Positions 7,077 through 16,044 of a stretch of 64,000 nucleotides of DNA are shown here, one piece after another. The translations under genes and the position numbers were made by a program. The notes beneath the pieces were generated by a model that saw nothing but the letters and a program-made list of their open reading frames with translations, made no database searches and had not been told where the DNA came from. The stretch is taken from assembly GCF_030816235.1 (NCBI RefSeq), contig NZ_JAUSXT010000001.1:2666001-2730000 (forward strand), given 5' to 3'. The first letter of the stretch is position 1. Each line of letters starts with the position of its first letter. The stretch is from Microbacterium sp. W4I4. Lineage in GTDB: Bacteria > Actinomycetota > Actinomycetes > Actinomycetales > Microbacteriaceae.

Positions 7077-8624
7077 ATGACGACATATCGCGCGCACGCC
7101 CGGAGGTCGCTCAGCGGCATCATCGCCGGAGTCGTGGCACTGACGATGCTGACGCTGGGCGCCACGCCCGCAGCGGCCGAGGAGCCGACGACCGGCAGCA
7201 TCTCGGGGACGGTCGTCGCGGATGGCGATGGCGCACCGGTCGCCGGGGCGCGCGTGTCCGCGCAGGCTGATGACGGGTCCGGTGTCGTCGAGACGATGAC
7301 GGATGCCGATGGCACGTACCAGCTCGAGGGGCTGATGCCCGGTGACTACGTCGTGCACTTCGAGCCGTCGACCGATGTGCTGCTCGCGGAGTACTGGAAC
7401 GATGCGCGGCAACAGTGGCGCGCCGAGCGGATCACCATAGAGGCGGGTTCAGCGATCACCGGTATCGACGCGCGTCTGACTGCGGTGGGGTCGATCGCAG
7501 GCACGGTCACGCAGGACTCGGACGGCAGTCCGATCGCCGGGATGCAGGTGAGTGTGACGGGCAATGAGACCGGCGCGTGGGCATCCGCCACGACGGAGAG
7601 CGACGGCACGTACGTGATCCCGGGGGTGCCGGTCGACTCGTACATCGTCACCTTCCACACCGACGGCACCGCGTTCGTCAGCGAGTTCTGGAGCGATGCA
7701 GCCACGTGGGACGCTGCCGCACCGGTCGCTGTTGCGGCCGGTGCGTCGGTGACCGGCATCGACGCGGCCCTCGCCGTGGGAGGTGCCATCGCCGGAACAG
7801 TCACGCGCGCGTCGGACGGAACAGCGGTGGCGGACACGTTCGTGAATGCACTTTTCGCGAACGGCGAGATCGCCGGCAGCGGATATGCCGGCGTGAACGG
7901 CGAGTACCGGATCGACGGGCTGCGCGCGGGTGACTATGTGGTGCAGTTCGGTTCTCCCGATGCGGCGCTCGTGGCCGAGTACTGGGACAACGCTCGCAGT
8001 CTGGCAGAGGCGACGCCGGTCACAGTGGTCGGGACGCAGACGGTGACCGGCATCGACGGCTCCCTCGACGCGGCCGGGTACGTCAGCGGCACGGTGACGC
8101 GGGCGTCCGATGGCGCTCCCGTGAGCGGCATCGTCTTCGTCATGGACGTCTCCGGCGATAGCGGCATGGTGGGTGCCGACGTCATGGAGGATGGCACGTA
8201 TCGCGCCGTCGTAGCGCCCGGAACCTATCAGGTGATGTTCCAGGCGTGGGATTCCACGCTGCTCACCGAGTACTGGCAGAACGCTCGGAGCGCATCCGAA
8301 GCGACAACGGTGACGGTGGCATCGGAGGAGGAGATCCAGGGGATCGACGCCGCGCTCGATGCGGCAGCGATCATCACCGGCGTCGTGAGTCTGGACAGCG
8401 ACGAGGATCGCGAGGTCATCGTCGACGCCTACGACGGATCGACACTGGTCGCCTCAGCGCACGCGAGCCTCGACGATGGGTCCTACACGCTCGCCCTTCC
8501 GCCCCGGCACATACACGCTGAAGGCCTCTGCCGTGTTCTACAACCACAGCCGCACGACGGTGAAGCCGCAGTACTACGACGGCGCGTCGAACGCGAAGAA
8601 GGCGACGCCCGTGGTCGCCGATGA
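7077..8624 (+). CDS. Secreted multi-repeat protein with carboxypeptidase-regulatory-like (Cna-B/SpaA-like) domains; C-terminus frameshifted
   Basis: A secreted beta-sandwich repeat protein. Residues 1-35 form a signal peptide ending in ATPAAA. From residue 40 it has five units of about 98 residues, each opening like GSISGTV, with a DGTY turn, a GDYVV strand, a conserved EYW-DAR box and an exit ITGIDA. Its ATG 7077 follows a GAGGGG ribosome binding site. At 8502-8505 the sequence has CCCC where CCC keeps frame; with one C removed the fifth repeat finishes (PPGTYTLKAS ... LTGIDFTLVAKKKGKG) at a stop at 8685, giving 535 residues. The annotated frame instead runs to 8624 with a nonsense tail. No sortase signal or catalytic domain is seen, so an adhesive or structural surface role is the best guess. 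Confidence 0.8.
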   Translation: MTTYRAHARRSLSGIIAGVVALTMLTLGATPAAAEEPTTGSISGTVVADGDGAPVAGARVSAQADDGSGVVETMTDADGTYQLEGLMPGDYVVHFEPSTDVLLAEYWNDARQQWRAERITIEAGSAITGIDARLTAVGSIAGTVTQDSDGSPIAGMQVSVTGNETGAWASATTESDGTYVIPGVPVDSYIVTFHTDGTAFVSEFWSDAATWDAAAPVAVAAGASVTGIDAALAVGGAIAGTVTRASDGTAVADTFVNALFANGEIAGSGYAGVNGEYRIDGLRAGDYVVQFGSPDAALVAEYWDNARSLAEATPVTVVGTQTVTGIDGSLDAAGYVSGTVTRASDGAPVSGIVFVMDVSGDSGMVGADVMEDGTYRAVVAPGTYQVMFQAWDSTLLTEYWQNARSASEATTVTVASEEEIQGIDAALDAAAIITGVVSLDSDEDREVIVDAYDGSTLVASAHASLDDGSYTLALPPRHIHAEGLCRVLQPQPHDGEAAVLRRRVEREEGDARGRR

Positions 8625-8712
8625 CGGAGAGGCGCTCACCGGCATCGACTTCACTCTCGTGGCGAAGAAGAAGGGCAAGGGCTGACCCGGGGTCGATCCT
8701 GACTGAGGAGCC

Positions 8713-9540
8713 TCAGCTCGCCAGCATCCGCTCGATCACCTGCGCGACGCCGTCTTCGGCGTTCGCGGAGGTGACCTCGTCGGCGGCATCCCGCACGACG
8801 TCGATCGCGTTGGCGACGGCGACGCCGTGACCGGCCCACTGAAGCATCTCCAGGTCGTTCAGCGCGTCGCCGAAGGCGAGCACCTCGCTGCGGTCGATGC
8901 CCAGCCGCGTGCAGACCTGCGCGAGACCGGTCGCCTTGGTGACGCCTTGCGCCATCACCTCGACGAAGGGCGCGCCCGACAGCGTCGCCTCGAAACCGCT
9001 CAGCCCCAGTGACTGCAGCGCGGCAAAGATCTCCGGGATCGGTACGGACGGATGCCGGATCACGAGCTTCAGACTCGGCGCACCCACCACGTCCGCCAGC
9101 GGCACACCGCCCATCGAATCCGGATGACGCTTGTGGTCGTTCACATCGGCGATCGCGGCGTAGCCGTCCTGCGCGACGAAGCCCTCACCGGCATCCCGCA
9201 CGCTCGCGAAGAGCAGATCCGGGATCACCTCGAGCAGCGCATCGGCCAGCTCCTGCTGCACAGCGGACGGGATCTCCTCGGCGAACAGGTGCTCGCCGGT
9301 GGTCAGATGCACGCCGTATGCGCCGTTGCCGCACAGCGCCCAGCCGTCGAACCCGGCCTGCGCGGCGATCGGACGCAGCCCGATCGGCTGCCGTGCCGTC
9401 ACGGGGACCGTCGGGATGCCGGCATCCCGGGCAGCGTCCAATGCCGCACGCGTGCGCGGCGAGACGACTCCCGCGTCGTCGAGCAGGGTGCCGTCGAGGT
9501 CGGTCGCGATCAGACGGACGCCTGAGGCGGGAAGGGTCAC
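8713..9540 (-). CDS. Cof-type HAD-superfamily phosphatase
   Basis: A 275-residue Cof/YidA-like hydrolase. Motif I is DLDGTLL near residue 14 (nucleophile and acid Asp), motif II is in TVPVTARQ near 47, and motif IV is LAFGDALNDLEML near 228. The large insert between motifs II and III is a type IIB cap, as in phosphatases of sugar phosphates or pyridoxal phosphate. The start overlaps the stop of the exonuclease III gene by 4 bp, so the two are co-transcribed. The stop codon lies in a small CTGAGG/CCTCAG palindrome just before the converging repeat-protein gene. Confidence 0.9.
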   Translation of the reverse strand: MTLPASGVRLIATDLDGTLLDDAGVVSPRTRAALDAARDAGIPTVPVTARQPIGLRPIAAQAGFDGWALCGNGAYGVHLTTGEHLFAEEIPSAVQQELADALLEVIPDLLFASVRDAGEGFVAQDGYAAIADVNDHKRHPDSMGGVPLADVVGAPSLKLVIRHPSVPIPEIFAALQSLGLSGFEATLSGAPFVEVMAQGVTKATGLAQVCTRLGIDRSEVLAFGDALNDLEMLQWAGHGVAVANAIDVVRDAADEVTSANAEDGVAQVIERMLAS

Positions 9541-10382
9541 GCGAAGATCATCGGCAGGTCGTCGTCGTCCTCCGCCGCGCCGAGGGAGAGGTCCACGGCC
9601 ACAGGCACGTGGTCGCTGGGCTGCTCGCCCTTGCGCTCATCGCGGTGGATCTTCGCGGCGGACACGGCGTTCGCGAAGGGTTCCGATCCGAGGATGAAGT
9701 CGATGCGCACGCCCTCGTTGCGGGGGAACTTGAGCCGCTGGTAGTCCCAGTACGTGAACCCCTCGGGGATCAGTGGGCGCACGACATCCGTCAGTCCCGC
9801 CGACTCCAGCGCGAAGAACGCCGCGCGCTCCTCGGGCGAGACGTGCGTGGATACGCCCTCGACGATCGATGGGTCGCCGTTGTCCTTCTCGAACGGGATG
9901 ATGTTGAAGTCGCCGACCAGCGCCAGCGGGCGGCTCGGGTTCGCGGCGATCTCGGCCGCGGTCGCGGTGCGCAGCGCTTCGAGCCAATGCAGCTTGTACG
10001 CCAGGTGCGGGTCACCGAGGGCGCGGCCGTTGGGCACGTACAGGCTCCACACCCGCACGCCGTCGACGGTCACGCCCAGCGCGCGCGCCTCGAGCGGAGC
10101 ATCCGGACCCTCATGACCCTTCGCGAATCCGGGCATCCCGTCGAACCCCGTGCTCACCTCGGTCATCGGCAGACGACTCGCGATCGCGACGCCGTTCCAC
10201 TGATTCAACCCGTGCACCTCGACCTGGTACCCGGCCTCCTCGAACGGAGCGTACGGGAACTGCTCCGGCTTGCACTTGATCTCCTGGAAGGCGAGCACGT
10301 CGATGTCCTCGCGCACGGCGAAGTCGACGGCGCGTCCCACGCGCGTGCGGATCGAGTTGATGTTCCAGGTGGCCAGACGCAT
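9537..10382 (-). CDS. xth: Exodeoxyribonuclease III
   Basis: A 281-residue AP endonuclease/3'-5' exonuclease of the Xth family acting in base excision repair. Diagnostic motifs are WNINSIRTR (residues 6-14), the metal-binding Glu in LAFQEIKC (about 30-37), the catalytic Tyr in WSLYVPNG, the Asp/Asn pair in LVGDFNIIP and the C-terminal SDHVPV. TAGGCT at 10389-10394 lies exactly 6 nt before the ATG, suggesting a leaderless transcript that continues into the HAD phosphatase. The acidic C-terminal tail (AAEDDDDLPMIFA) extends slightly past the core fold. Confidence 0.95.
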   Translation of the reverse strand: MRLATWNINSIRTRVGRAVDFAVREDIDVLAFQEIKCKPEQFPYAPFEEAGYQVEVHGLNQWNGVAIASRLPMTEVSTGFDGMPGFAKGHEGPDAPLEARALGVTVDGVRVWSLYVPNGRALGDPHLAYKLHWLEALRTATAAEIAANPSRPLALVGDFNIIPFEKDNGDPSIVEGVSTHVSPEERAAFFALESAGLTDVVRPLIPEGFTYWDYQRLKFPRNEGVRIDFILGSEPFANAVSAAKIHRDERKGEQPSDHVPVAVDLSLGAAEDDDDLPMIFA

Positions 10383-10391
10383 GCGTCCAGC

Positions 10392-13343
10392 CTATTCGGG
10401 GGAGCCGACACCCTCGGCGCCACGGTGGAAGATCGCCGCCGCCTCGGTGCGATTGGCGGCACCCACCTTCGCGAGGATCGCCGACACGTGCACCGACGCG
10501 GTCTTCGGCGAGATGAACAGGCGTCGCCCGATCTCGGGGTTGGTGAGCCCTTCGGCGACGAGTTCGAGCACCTGCCGCTCGCGGGCGGTCAGCTCCGGCA
10601 GCCCGGTACTCGGGGTGCCCGCCAGGCCCGCGCGTCCGGCGAGCTCCCGCGCCCAGCGCGCCACGACCTCGATGCCGTGCGCAGGAGCACCGGTCGCGAT
10701 CATCTCGAGCAAGGCGGATGCCGCGTCGCGCTCGCCCGCATCGAGCAGCGCCTCCGCCAACCGGTACCGGGCGTACCAGAGCTGGCGTACGGGCACGAAG
10801 CCGTCGGCGGCGAGGTCAGATGCCGTGCGCCAGGCGTCCACGGTCGCCGCCGGTGATTCGGCATCCGCCCGCGTGGCCTCCGCGGCGACGAGCGCCTCGA
10901 GCGCGGCGGTCGGATCGTCCCGGCCGTGCCGTCCCAGTGCGTCGTCGATGAACTCCCGCAGCTGCGCTTGGTCCTCAGGTGCGACGCCGGCCCGCGTCGC
11001 CTCCGCGAGGGCGCGCGCCGTCGGCACCACGTGGGGCCGGCCGATGCCCGGTTCCAGGCCGGCGCGGGCGATGTCGAGCGCCCCCGCGAGCGCCGTGTCG
11101 ACGAGGAGCGCACGCGTCGTGACATCCGTCGTCCCCTCGGCTTGATTCAGCGCCGCCTCGAGCGTGCACGTGCCCCAGCCGGCGACCTCCTCACCGTCAT
11201 CCGCGATGAGCTCGGCGATCGCCGCAGCGTGCTCGTCCCGCAGCGAGCGCGCCCGTTCCGGGCGATCGCTCCAGATATCGGCCAGACTCAGCAGGCGCCA
11301 GCCGAACGAGCTCATCACCTGCGGGCCGACGATGGTCGCGAGATCGCGCCGTGCCACGCGACGCCCTCCTTCGATGTCTCCCAGGGCGAAGAGCGCCTCG
11401 GCGACGTTCAGGTCGATGCCGAACATCACGTCGGTCCCCTTCGGCGTCTCCTCGGTCCTGCGATGGGCGAGCGCCACCGCCTCGCGGAAACGACCCAGGC
11501 GCACAAGGGTGTCGAGTTCGGTGATGAGGTTGATCTGGTACTGGCGCTCGGTGAGCCGAAAGGCGGGGAAGCGGCGCAGATTGGCGAGCGCCGCGTCGAG
11601 CCGGCCGGAGGTGATCTCGAGAGTCGACGCGGTGTCGAGCACCCTGGCGCTCAGCACGCGATCGTCGAGAATGTCGCTGTGCGCGATCGCAAGGGCGGTC
11701 ATGCGCTCCAGTTCCGACACGCGCTCGCCCCGCACGTCGAAGGTCGCCGTGCGGATCCTCGACACCAGGCAGTCCACGATGAGGGCACGCGTTGAGGGGT
11801 CGGGGTCGGGATCATCGAGGTCGATCAGGGACAGCGCCTCCTCGCTGGCGTCGCGGGCGCCGGCCGTGTCGCCCAGGTTCGAGTGCGCGTAGCTCATCGC
11901 GTTCAGCAGCCGGGCGCGCTCCGAGCGCTGCTCCGGCCGGACCTCGGCCAGCCCGGCACGGGCGATGAGCATCGCTCGGCGGGGATCGTTGAGCGCGTTC
12001 TGAGTCGTCACGGCGAACAGGTCCAGGCGCGACATGCCGACGTGCTGCTCCGCATCCGGAACCTGCGGCCACGACGCCAGCATCCGCTCGGCGATCTGCG
12101 AGGCGACCAGCTGGGTCGCCGTCGCGAGAGCGAATCGGCGCGCCACCACCATCGCGGCGAAGGCACGGGTCACGTCGCGGGCGTGCCCCCAGTGCTCGGC
12201 GGCTCCGGCCGCCAGCTCGTGTCTGCCCGCGGCGATGCGCAGGTCGAGCGCCGCGGCGTAGCCGGCGTGCAGCTCGGTACGGATGCTGGGCAGCAGGTCG
12301 TCGTGCACCGCCTCCTGCAGCAGTGCGTGCCGGAAGGCGTAGCCGTCGCCGTCGGTGACGAGGATGTTCGCCGCGAGGGCCTCGCGCAGCCCGTCGTGCA
12401 GCCGGTCGCGCTCGATGCGCCCGTCGGCGGTCTCCTCCAGCAGATCGCTGTCGACGTGCACTCCGCCGGCGGCGAGCAGATCGACGGTGGCGCGGGCGTC
12501 GGCCCCGAGGGTCTCGACCCGCGCGAGCAGCAGGTCGCGGAGGGTGTCGGGAAGGCGTCGGTCCGCGAAGGCGATGAGCTCCTCGATGAAGAAGGGCAGG
12601 CCGTCGCTGCGCTCCACGATCTGCTGGACGGCGTCGCCGTCGAGCTCCGGCGCGAGCATCCGCGTCAGGCGGGCGGCGTCGTCGGCGGTGAGCCGGTCGA
12701 GGTCGACGAAGGCGACGGCGCGATTGCGCTCGAGGTCGCTGAGGACGCCGCGCAGGGGATGTCCGCGGCCCACGTCGTCGGTGCGGTAGGTCAAGATCAC
12801 GGTCAGGTGCGCACCGCGCAGCGTGAACGCGAGAGTCTTCAGCAGGGCGAGGGTGGCGGTGTCGGCCCAGTGCAGGTCCTCGATGAACAGCACCGGATGG
12901 CGGTCGACGCTGAGCTTCTCGAGCAGAGCGCCCAGAGCATCGGCGACGGCGTCGGCACCGGGAGCCGCGGTCGCGGGAGAATCAGTGGACATCTCGGGCA
13001 GGATGCCGGCGAGCGCGCTGCGTACAGTGGGAGTCGCGGCGTCAATCAGCAGGTCGCCGAGCTGCGAGTGCAGGTCGCGCAGCATCCGGCGGATGGGTGT
13101 GTAGGGGCTGCCGATCTCGCCCATGTCCACGCACTGGCCGGTGGCGAAGACGGGCTCGGGTGCGGTGATATCGCGGGTGGCCTCGCTGCGGAACTCCTGC
13201 AGCAGGCGGGTCTTGCCGATGCCGGCCTCGCCGCGCACGATGACCACTTGCGGGACTCCGCCGCGTCCGGCCTCGAACGCGCGGCGAAGAGTGGATGCCG
13301 CCTCATCGCGCACGATGAGCGCTGTCGACGATGACATGGTCAT
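10392..13343 (-). CDS. Large AAA-ATPase LuxR-family transcriptional regulator (LAL type)
   Basis: A 983-residue regulator. An N-terminal ATPase module has Walker A GEAGIGKT (38-45) and Walker B VLFIEDLHWAD (about 150-160). A long alpha-helical region of TPR-like repeats follows, and a C-terminal LuxR helix-turn-helix (LTARERQVLELVAEGLTNPEIGRRL, about 915-970). LAL proteins of the MalT kind bind ATP and an inducer and then activate transcription. The inducer and target are unknown. It lies 38 bp downstream of a small conserved-looking gene on the same strand. MTM at the start allows ATG at 13343 or two codons later. Confidence 0.9.
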   Translation of the reverse strand: MTMSSSTALIVRDEAASTLRRAFEAGRGGVPQVVIVRGEAGIGKTRLLQEFRSEATRDITAPEPVFATGQCVDMGEIGSPYTPIRRMLRDLHSQLGDLLIDAATPTVRSALAGILPEMSTDSPATAAPGADAVADALGALLEKLSVDRHPVLFIEDLHWADTATLALLKTLAFTLRGAHLTVILTYRTDDVGRGHPLRGVLSDLERNRAVAFVDLDRLTADDAARLTRMLAPELDGDAVQQIVERSDGLPFFIEELIAFADRRLPDTLRDLLLARVETLGADARATVDLLAAGGVHVDSDLLEETADGRIERDRLHDGLREALAANILVTDGDGYAFRHALLQEAVHDDLLPSIRTELHAGYAAALDLRIAAGRHELAAGAAEHWGHARDVTRAFAAMVVARRFALATATQLVASQIAERMLASWPQVPDAEQHVGMSRLDLFAVTTQNALNDPRRAMLIARAGLAEVRPEQRSERARLLNAMSYAHSNLGDTAGARDASEEALSLIDLDDPDPDPSTRALIVDCLVSRIRTATFDVRGERVSELERMTALAIAHSDILDDRVLSARVLDTASTLEITSGRLDAALANLRRFPAFRLTERQYQINLITELDTLVRLGRFREAVALAHRRTEETPKGTDVMFGIDLNVAEALFALGDIEGGRRVARRDLATIVGPQVMSSFGWRLLSLADIWSDRPERARSLRDEHAAAIAELIADDGEEVAGWGTCTLEAALNQAEGTTDVTTRALLVDTALAGALDIARAGLEPGIGRPHVVPTARALAEATRAGVAPEDQAQLREFIDDALGRHGRDDPTAALEALVAAEATRADAESPAATVDAWRTASDLAADGFVPVRQLWYARYRLAEALLDAGERDAASALLEMIATGAPAHGIEVVARWARELAGRAGLAGTPSTGLPELTARERQVLELVAEGLTNPEIGRRLFISPKTASVHVSAILAKVGAANRTEAAAIFHRGAEGVGSPE

Positions 13344-13381
13344 GCCTCATCGTGGCATGCGGGGTGCGGGGCGGCCACTGC

Positions 13382-13594
13382 TCATGCGTGGCGGGGAGCG
13401 CGGGTGCGGCGGGCGGTCGGCAGCAGCGCGCGGCGGATGCCGGCGGAGATGCGCTCGGCGCGCGTGAGGCGCGGGGCAGCCGTGTGGCGCTCGGCGCGGC
13501 GCTCCAGTGCGATGCGGCGGATCTCGAGCTGGCGGTTCAGTTCGGCAGTGCGACGCGACTCCATCATGGATGCGGCGTTCAGGTACTCGTACAT
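13382..13594 (-). CDS. Small basic protein, unknown function
   Basis: A 70-residue, Arg-rich protein (MYEYLNAASMMESRRTAELN...). I do not recognise it. It is supported by an ideal ribosome binding site (AAGGAG, 7 nt before the ATG) and by codon use like its neighbours. It is mostly helical in character with a strongly basic C-terminus and no membrane segment. A small GCCCCG/CGGGGC hairpin (13613-13631) lies in its 5' leader. It precedes the LAL regulator on the same strand, so the two may be co-transcribed. Confidence 0.6.
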   Translation of the reverse strand: MYEYLNAASMMESRRTAELNRQLEIRRIALERRAERHTAAPRLTRAERISAGIRRALLPTARRTRAPRHA

Positions 13595-13720
13595 GTCGTT
13601 CTCCTTGTTCGTGCCCCGTTCGGTGCGGGGCTGATGAGAACGACGATCCTCTCTGAGGGGCGGGTGCTGAATCGGGCGGATGCCTTATCTTGCGGGCACC
13701 GCGATGGGCCCGGCCCGGGC

Positions 13721-13763
13721 TGAGGGGGCCTCAGACGACGGCGCGGCTGTCTGAGGCCCCTCA
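13721..13763 (-). terminator. Strong hairpin, probable terminator of the YbhB-like gene
   Basis: A 15-bp stem (TGAGGGG-GCCTCAGAC with GTCTGAGGCCCCTCA, one bulged G) closes a 12-nt loop. It lies 45 nt past the stop of the minus-strand YbhB-like gene. A further TGAGGGGCC at 13775 could pair alternatively. There is no U-tract. Confidence 0.6.
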
Positions 13764-13807
13764 TGCCGGCGTCGTGAGGGGCCGATGCCGCGAACACCGA
13801 GTCCGGC

Positions 13808-14344
13808 TCAGCGCTCGGTCGGGTCGCCCGTGCCGATCAGGATGCCGCGGGCCAGCGTGTGGAAGTGGCGGTTGAAGCCGAGCACGGCCGGCGTCGCGCC
13901 GATCTCCAGGTCCAGATGATCGACATCGAGCGCGTCTACGACGAAGAAGTAGCGGTGAATCCCGGTGCCTGCGGGCGGGGCTGCGCCGATGTAGCGCTCC
14001 AGGCGCGCCTCGTTCGGCAGCACCGCCGATCCTCCCGGCAGGCTCTTCGTGGTGCCGTCGCCGCTCTCGAGCCGGCGTGCGTCGGCGGGCAGGTTGTACG
14101 CGGCCCAGTGCCAGAAGCCCGAGCCGGTCGGGGCATCCGGGTCGAAGCAGGAGATGGCGAAGCTGAGCGTGCCGGCCGGCGGCTGCGACCATTCCAGCGT
14201 CGGATGCTGGTCTTCACCCCCTCGGCTGGACGACCAGGCGAAGCCCGGCAGCGGGCCGCCGGCGGTGAAGTCGGGGCTGGTCAGCTCGAGCGGCGGCACG
14301 GGGCGCAGTTCGGCGAGGGCGGCATAGGGATCGTACGAGAACAT
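13808..14344 (-). CDS. YbhB/YbcL family Raf kinase inhibitor-like protein
   Basis: A 178-residue PEBP-fold protein. Family signatures are LELTSPDFTAGGPLP, the anion-pocket segment CFDPDAPTGSGFWHWAAYNLP (about 70-90) and the GTGIHRYFFVVDALD strand near 130. Bacterial members are small-molecule or phosphate-binding proteins of unclear role. The start at ATG 14344 is chosen because GGAAGGAAGGAGG lies just upstream and homology begins there; the frame stays open far upstream but that part overlaps pyrE on the other strand. It is divergent from pyrE. Confidence 0.9.
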   Translation of the reverse strand: MFSYDPYAALAELRPVPPLELTSPDFTAGGPLPGFAWSSSRGGEDQHPTLEWSQPPAGTLSFAISCFDPDAPTGSGFWHWAAYNLPADARRLESGDGTTKSLPGGSAVLPNEARLERYIGAAPPAGTGIHRYFFVVDALDVDHLDLEIGATPAVLGFNRHFHTLARGILIGTGDPTER

Positions 14345-14428
14345 GGGTGGCCTCCTTCCTTCCACGCTAGGCCAGCTCACGGCATCCGGGTAGGGGACGC
14401 GGCAGCGGGGACGAAGCCGGGCGGCGAA

Positions 14429-14434
14429 TACACT
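14429..14434 (+). promoter_or_regulatory. pyrE -10 element (leaderless start)
   Basis: TACACT ends exactly 6 nt before the GTG of pyrE at 14441. There is no ribosome binding site in between, so transcription probably starts at the start codon. No good -35 is seen. Confidence 0.6.
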
Positions 14435-14440
14435 GGTGCC

Positions 14441-15001
14441 GTGACCGATCTCGCCGCTGACCGCCAGGCCCTGCTCGACCTCATCACCGCCGAGGCGGTG
14501 TTCCATGGCGACTTCACGCTTTCCAGCGGCAAGAAGGCGACCTACTACGTCGACATGCGCAAGCTGACCCTCGACCATCGGGCCGCCCCCGCGATCGGGC
14601 GCATCATGCTCGACCTGATCAAGGACCACGACGTGTCGGCCGTCGGCGGGCTCACGCTCGGCGCCGACCCGATCGCCAACTCCGTGCTGCATGCTTCCGT
14701 GGCATCCGACCGTCCGCTGGACGCGTTCGTCGTGCGCAAGGAGCCCAAGGACCACGGCCGCGGCCGTCAGGTGGAGGGTGCGGATGTCGCGGGCAAGCGC
14801 GTGATCGTGCTGGAGGACACGTCCACCACCGGGCAGTCCGCACTGAAGGCGGTCGAGGTGCTGCGTCGCGAGGGCGCCGAGGTCGTCGCCGTTGCCGTCA
14901 TCGTCGATCGCAAGACGGGCGCGCAGGCCGCGATCGAGGCCGAGGGCCTGCAGTGGCTGGCCGCGTTCGACCTGGACGACCTGGGGCTCGACCCGCAGTA
15001 A
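14441..15001 (+). CDS. pyrE: Orotate phosphoribosyltransferase
   Basis: A 186-residue enzyme joining orotate and PRPP to form orotidine 5'-phosphate in pyrimidine synthesis. It has the orotate-binding FTLSSGKKATYYVDMRKLTL (about 28-47), the catalytic-loop lysines in VVRKEPKDHGRG (about 98-109), and the PRPP-binding motif RVIVLEDTSTTGQSAL (about 122-137). The GTG at 14441 is chosen because homology begins there and TACACT sits 6 nt upstream. The gene stands alone, as is common in actinobacteria. Confidence 0.95.
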   Translation: MTDLAADRQALLDLITAEAVFHGDFTLSSGKKATYYVDMRKLTLDHRAAPAIGRIMLDLIKDHDVSAVGGLTLGADPIANSVLHASVASDRPLDAFVVRKEPKDHGRGRQVEGADVAGKRVIVLEDTSTTGQSALKAVEVLRREGAEVVAVAVIVDRKTGAQAAIEAEGLQWLAAFDLDDLGLDPQ

Positions 15002-15099
15002 TCGTCTGCTCAGCGGCATCCATCAGCTGCCGCACGGAGGAGTCGCCGCGAAAGCGCACAGTCTTCGCCCACTCGTCGCGGATGCCGTCGACGCATGGC

Positions 15100-15504
15100 T
15101 CAGAAGAACAGCATTGCCTTGTACGCGACGACTGATGAGACCACGCATAGGCCGATCGTGACCGCCACCCCTGCCAGCGGGACGAAGCGAACGCGTCGGT
15201 GCCGGCGCAGCGCGACGATCAACAGCAGAGTCACGAGCTGGATCAGCGCAGTCACGATCATGAATCCTCGAAAGTTGTATTCAAGGAGGCCCCAGTCGCA
15301 GTTCGGCGAGCAGCCCGGGGTGGAAATGCCCAAGAATCCGACCCAGAACACGGCCGCCATTGACAGCAACAGCTGGATGCCCCAGTTCACGAGACTGCGC
15401 CAGTACTCGACGACCGGTTTCGGTCGGAGCCAGAGTCCGATTGAGGCTGCCACGCCGCCCGCGATCGCAGCCGCCAATGCAGCAAGTCCGAACAGCTCGT
15501 TCAT
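15100..15504 (-). CDS. Small four-helix membrane protein, unknown function
   Basis: A 134-residue protein with about four hydrophobic helices (near 2-24, 37-58, 78-98 and 113-133) and a short loop holding two cysteines (STPGCSPNCDWG). No known family is recognised. GACACT stands 6 nt before the ATG and could be a leaderless -10. Base composition here is lower in GC than the flanks. The region up to 17 kb has several such short lipoproteins and membrane proteins of narrow distribution. Confidence 0.6.
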   Translation of the reverse strand: MNELFGLAALAAAIAGGVAASIGLWLRPKPVVEYWRSLVNWGIQLLLSMAAVFWVGFLGISTPGCSPNCDWGLLEYNFRGFMIVTALIQLVTLLLIVALRRHRRVRFVPLAGVAVTIGLCVVSSVVAYKAMLFF

Positions 15505-15567
15505 CCGGTCAGTGTCCGCATCGATCGTCCGATCGGATGTCCGACTGGTGCGGCACGTCGCGATCCA

Positions 15568-16044
15568 CTAGCCGGCCTGAATCAGCTCGACGACCGCGTC
15601 GGGGTCGTCTTGGGGCGAGAGCCCCAAAGTGACCTGGTCACCGCTGATCGGTTCCATGACGGATACGGCCGAGACGATCTCATCGCCAGCCTTCATGAGA
15701 AGGCGGGACTCAGTGCCGGCGTCGCTCGCCTGGGTCGTGAGGTCGTTGAGCACTTTGGCGCCCTCATCGGTGAACGTGACGTCGACGGCATTCTGCTCGT
15801 CGTCGTTGCGCGCCACAGCAGTCTCGACGGCTGCTTCCTCGAAGTCAGAGGGGCGCATCAGGTGCTCATCGCCCACGGGAATGCATTGCGGGTCAGATCC
15901 GGCATCACATGTCTGTGTGATCGCCAGCTGGATCGACCCTCCGCTCTGCGATGCCGGGGTCTCGCTGTCGCCGGCCACGGCACACCCGCATAGGCCCAGC
16001 GACACAAGGATGACGAATGCGAATCGGGCCGTTTGCTGTGTCAT
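15568..16044 (-). CDS. Lipoprotein with SecD P1 head-like domain
   Basis: A 158-residue exported lipoprotein: a signal peptide with a lipobox LCGC (Cys about residue 21), a short linker, then a domain with the pattern VDVTFTDEGAKVLNDLT ... NRLLMKAGDEIVSAVSVMEPISGDQVTLG. That resembles the P1 head subdomain of SecD/SecDF, which also occurs as a stand-alone module in gram-positive lipoproteins. A GGGGAG ribosome binding site precedes the ATG. Function unknown; it may bind substrates or signal at the outer face of the membrane. Confidence 0.7.
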   Translation of the reverse strand: MTQQTARFAFVILVSLGLCGCAVAGDSETPASQSGGSIQLAITQTCDAGSDPQCIPVGDEHLMRPSDFEEAAVETAVARNDDEQNAVDVTFTDEGAKVLNDLTTQASDAGTESRLLMKAGDEIVSAVSVMEPISGDQVTLGLSPQDDPDAVVELIQAG

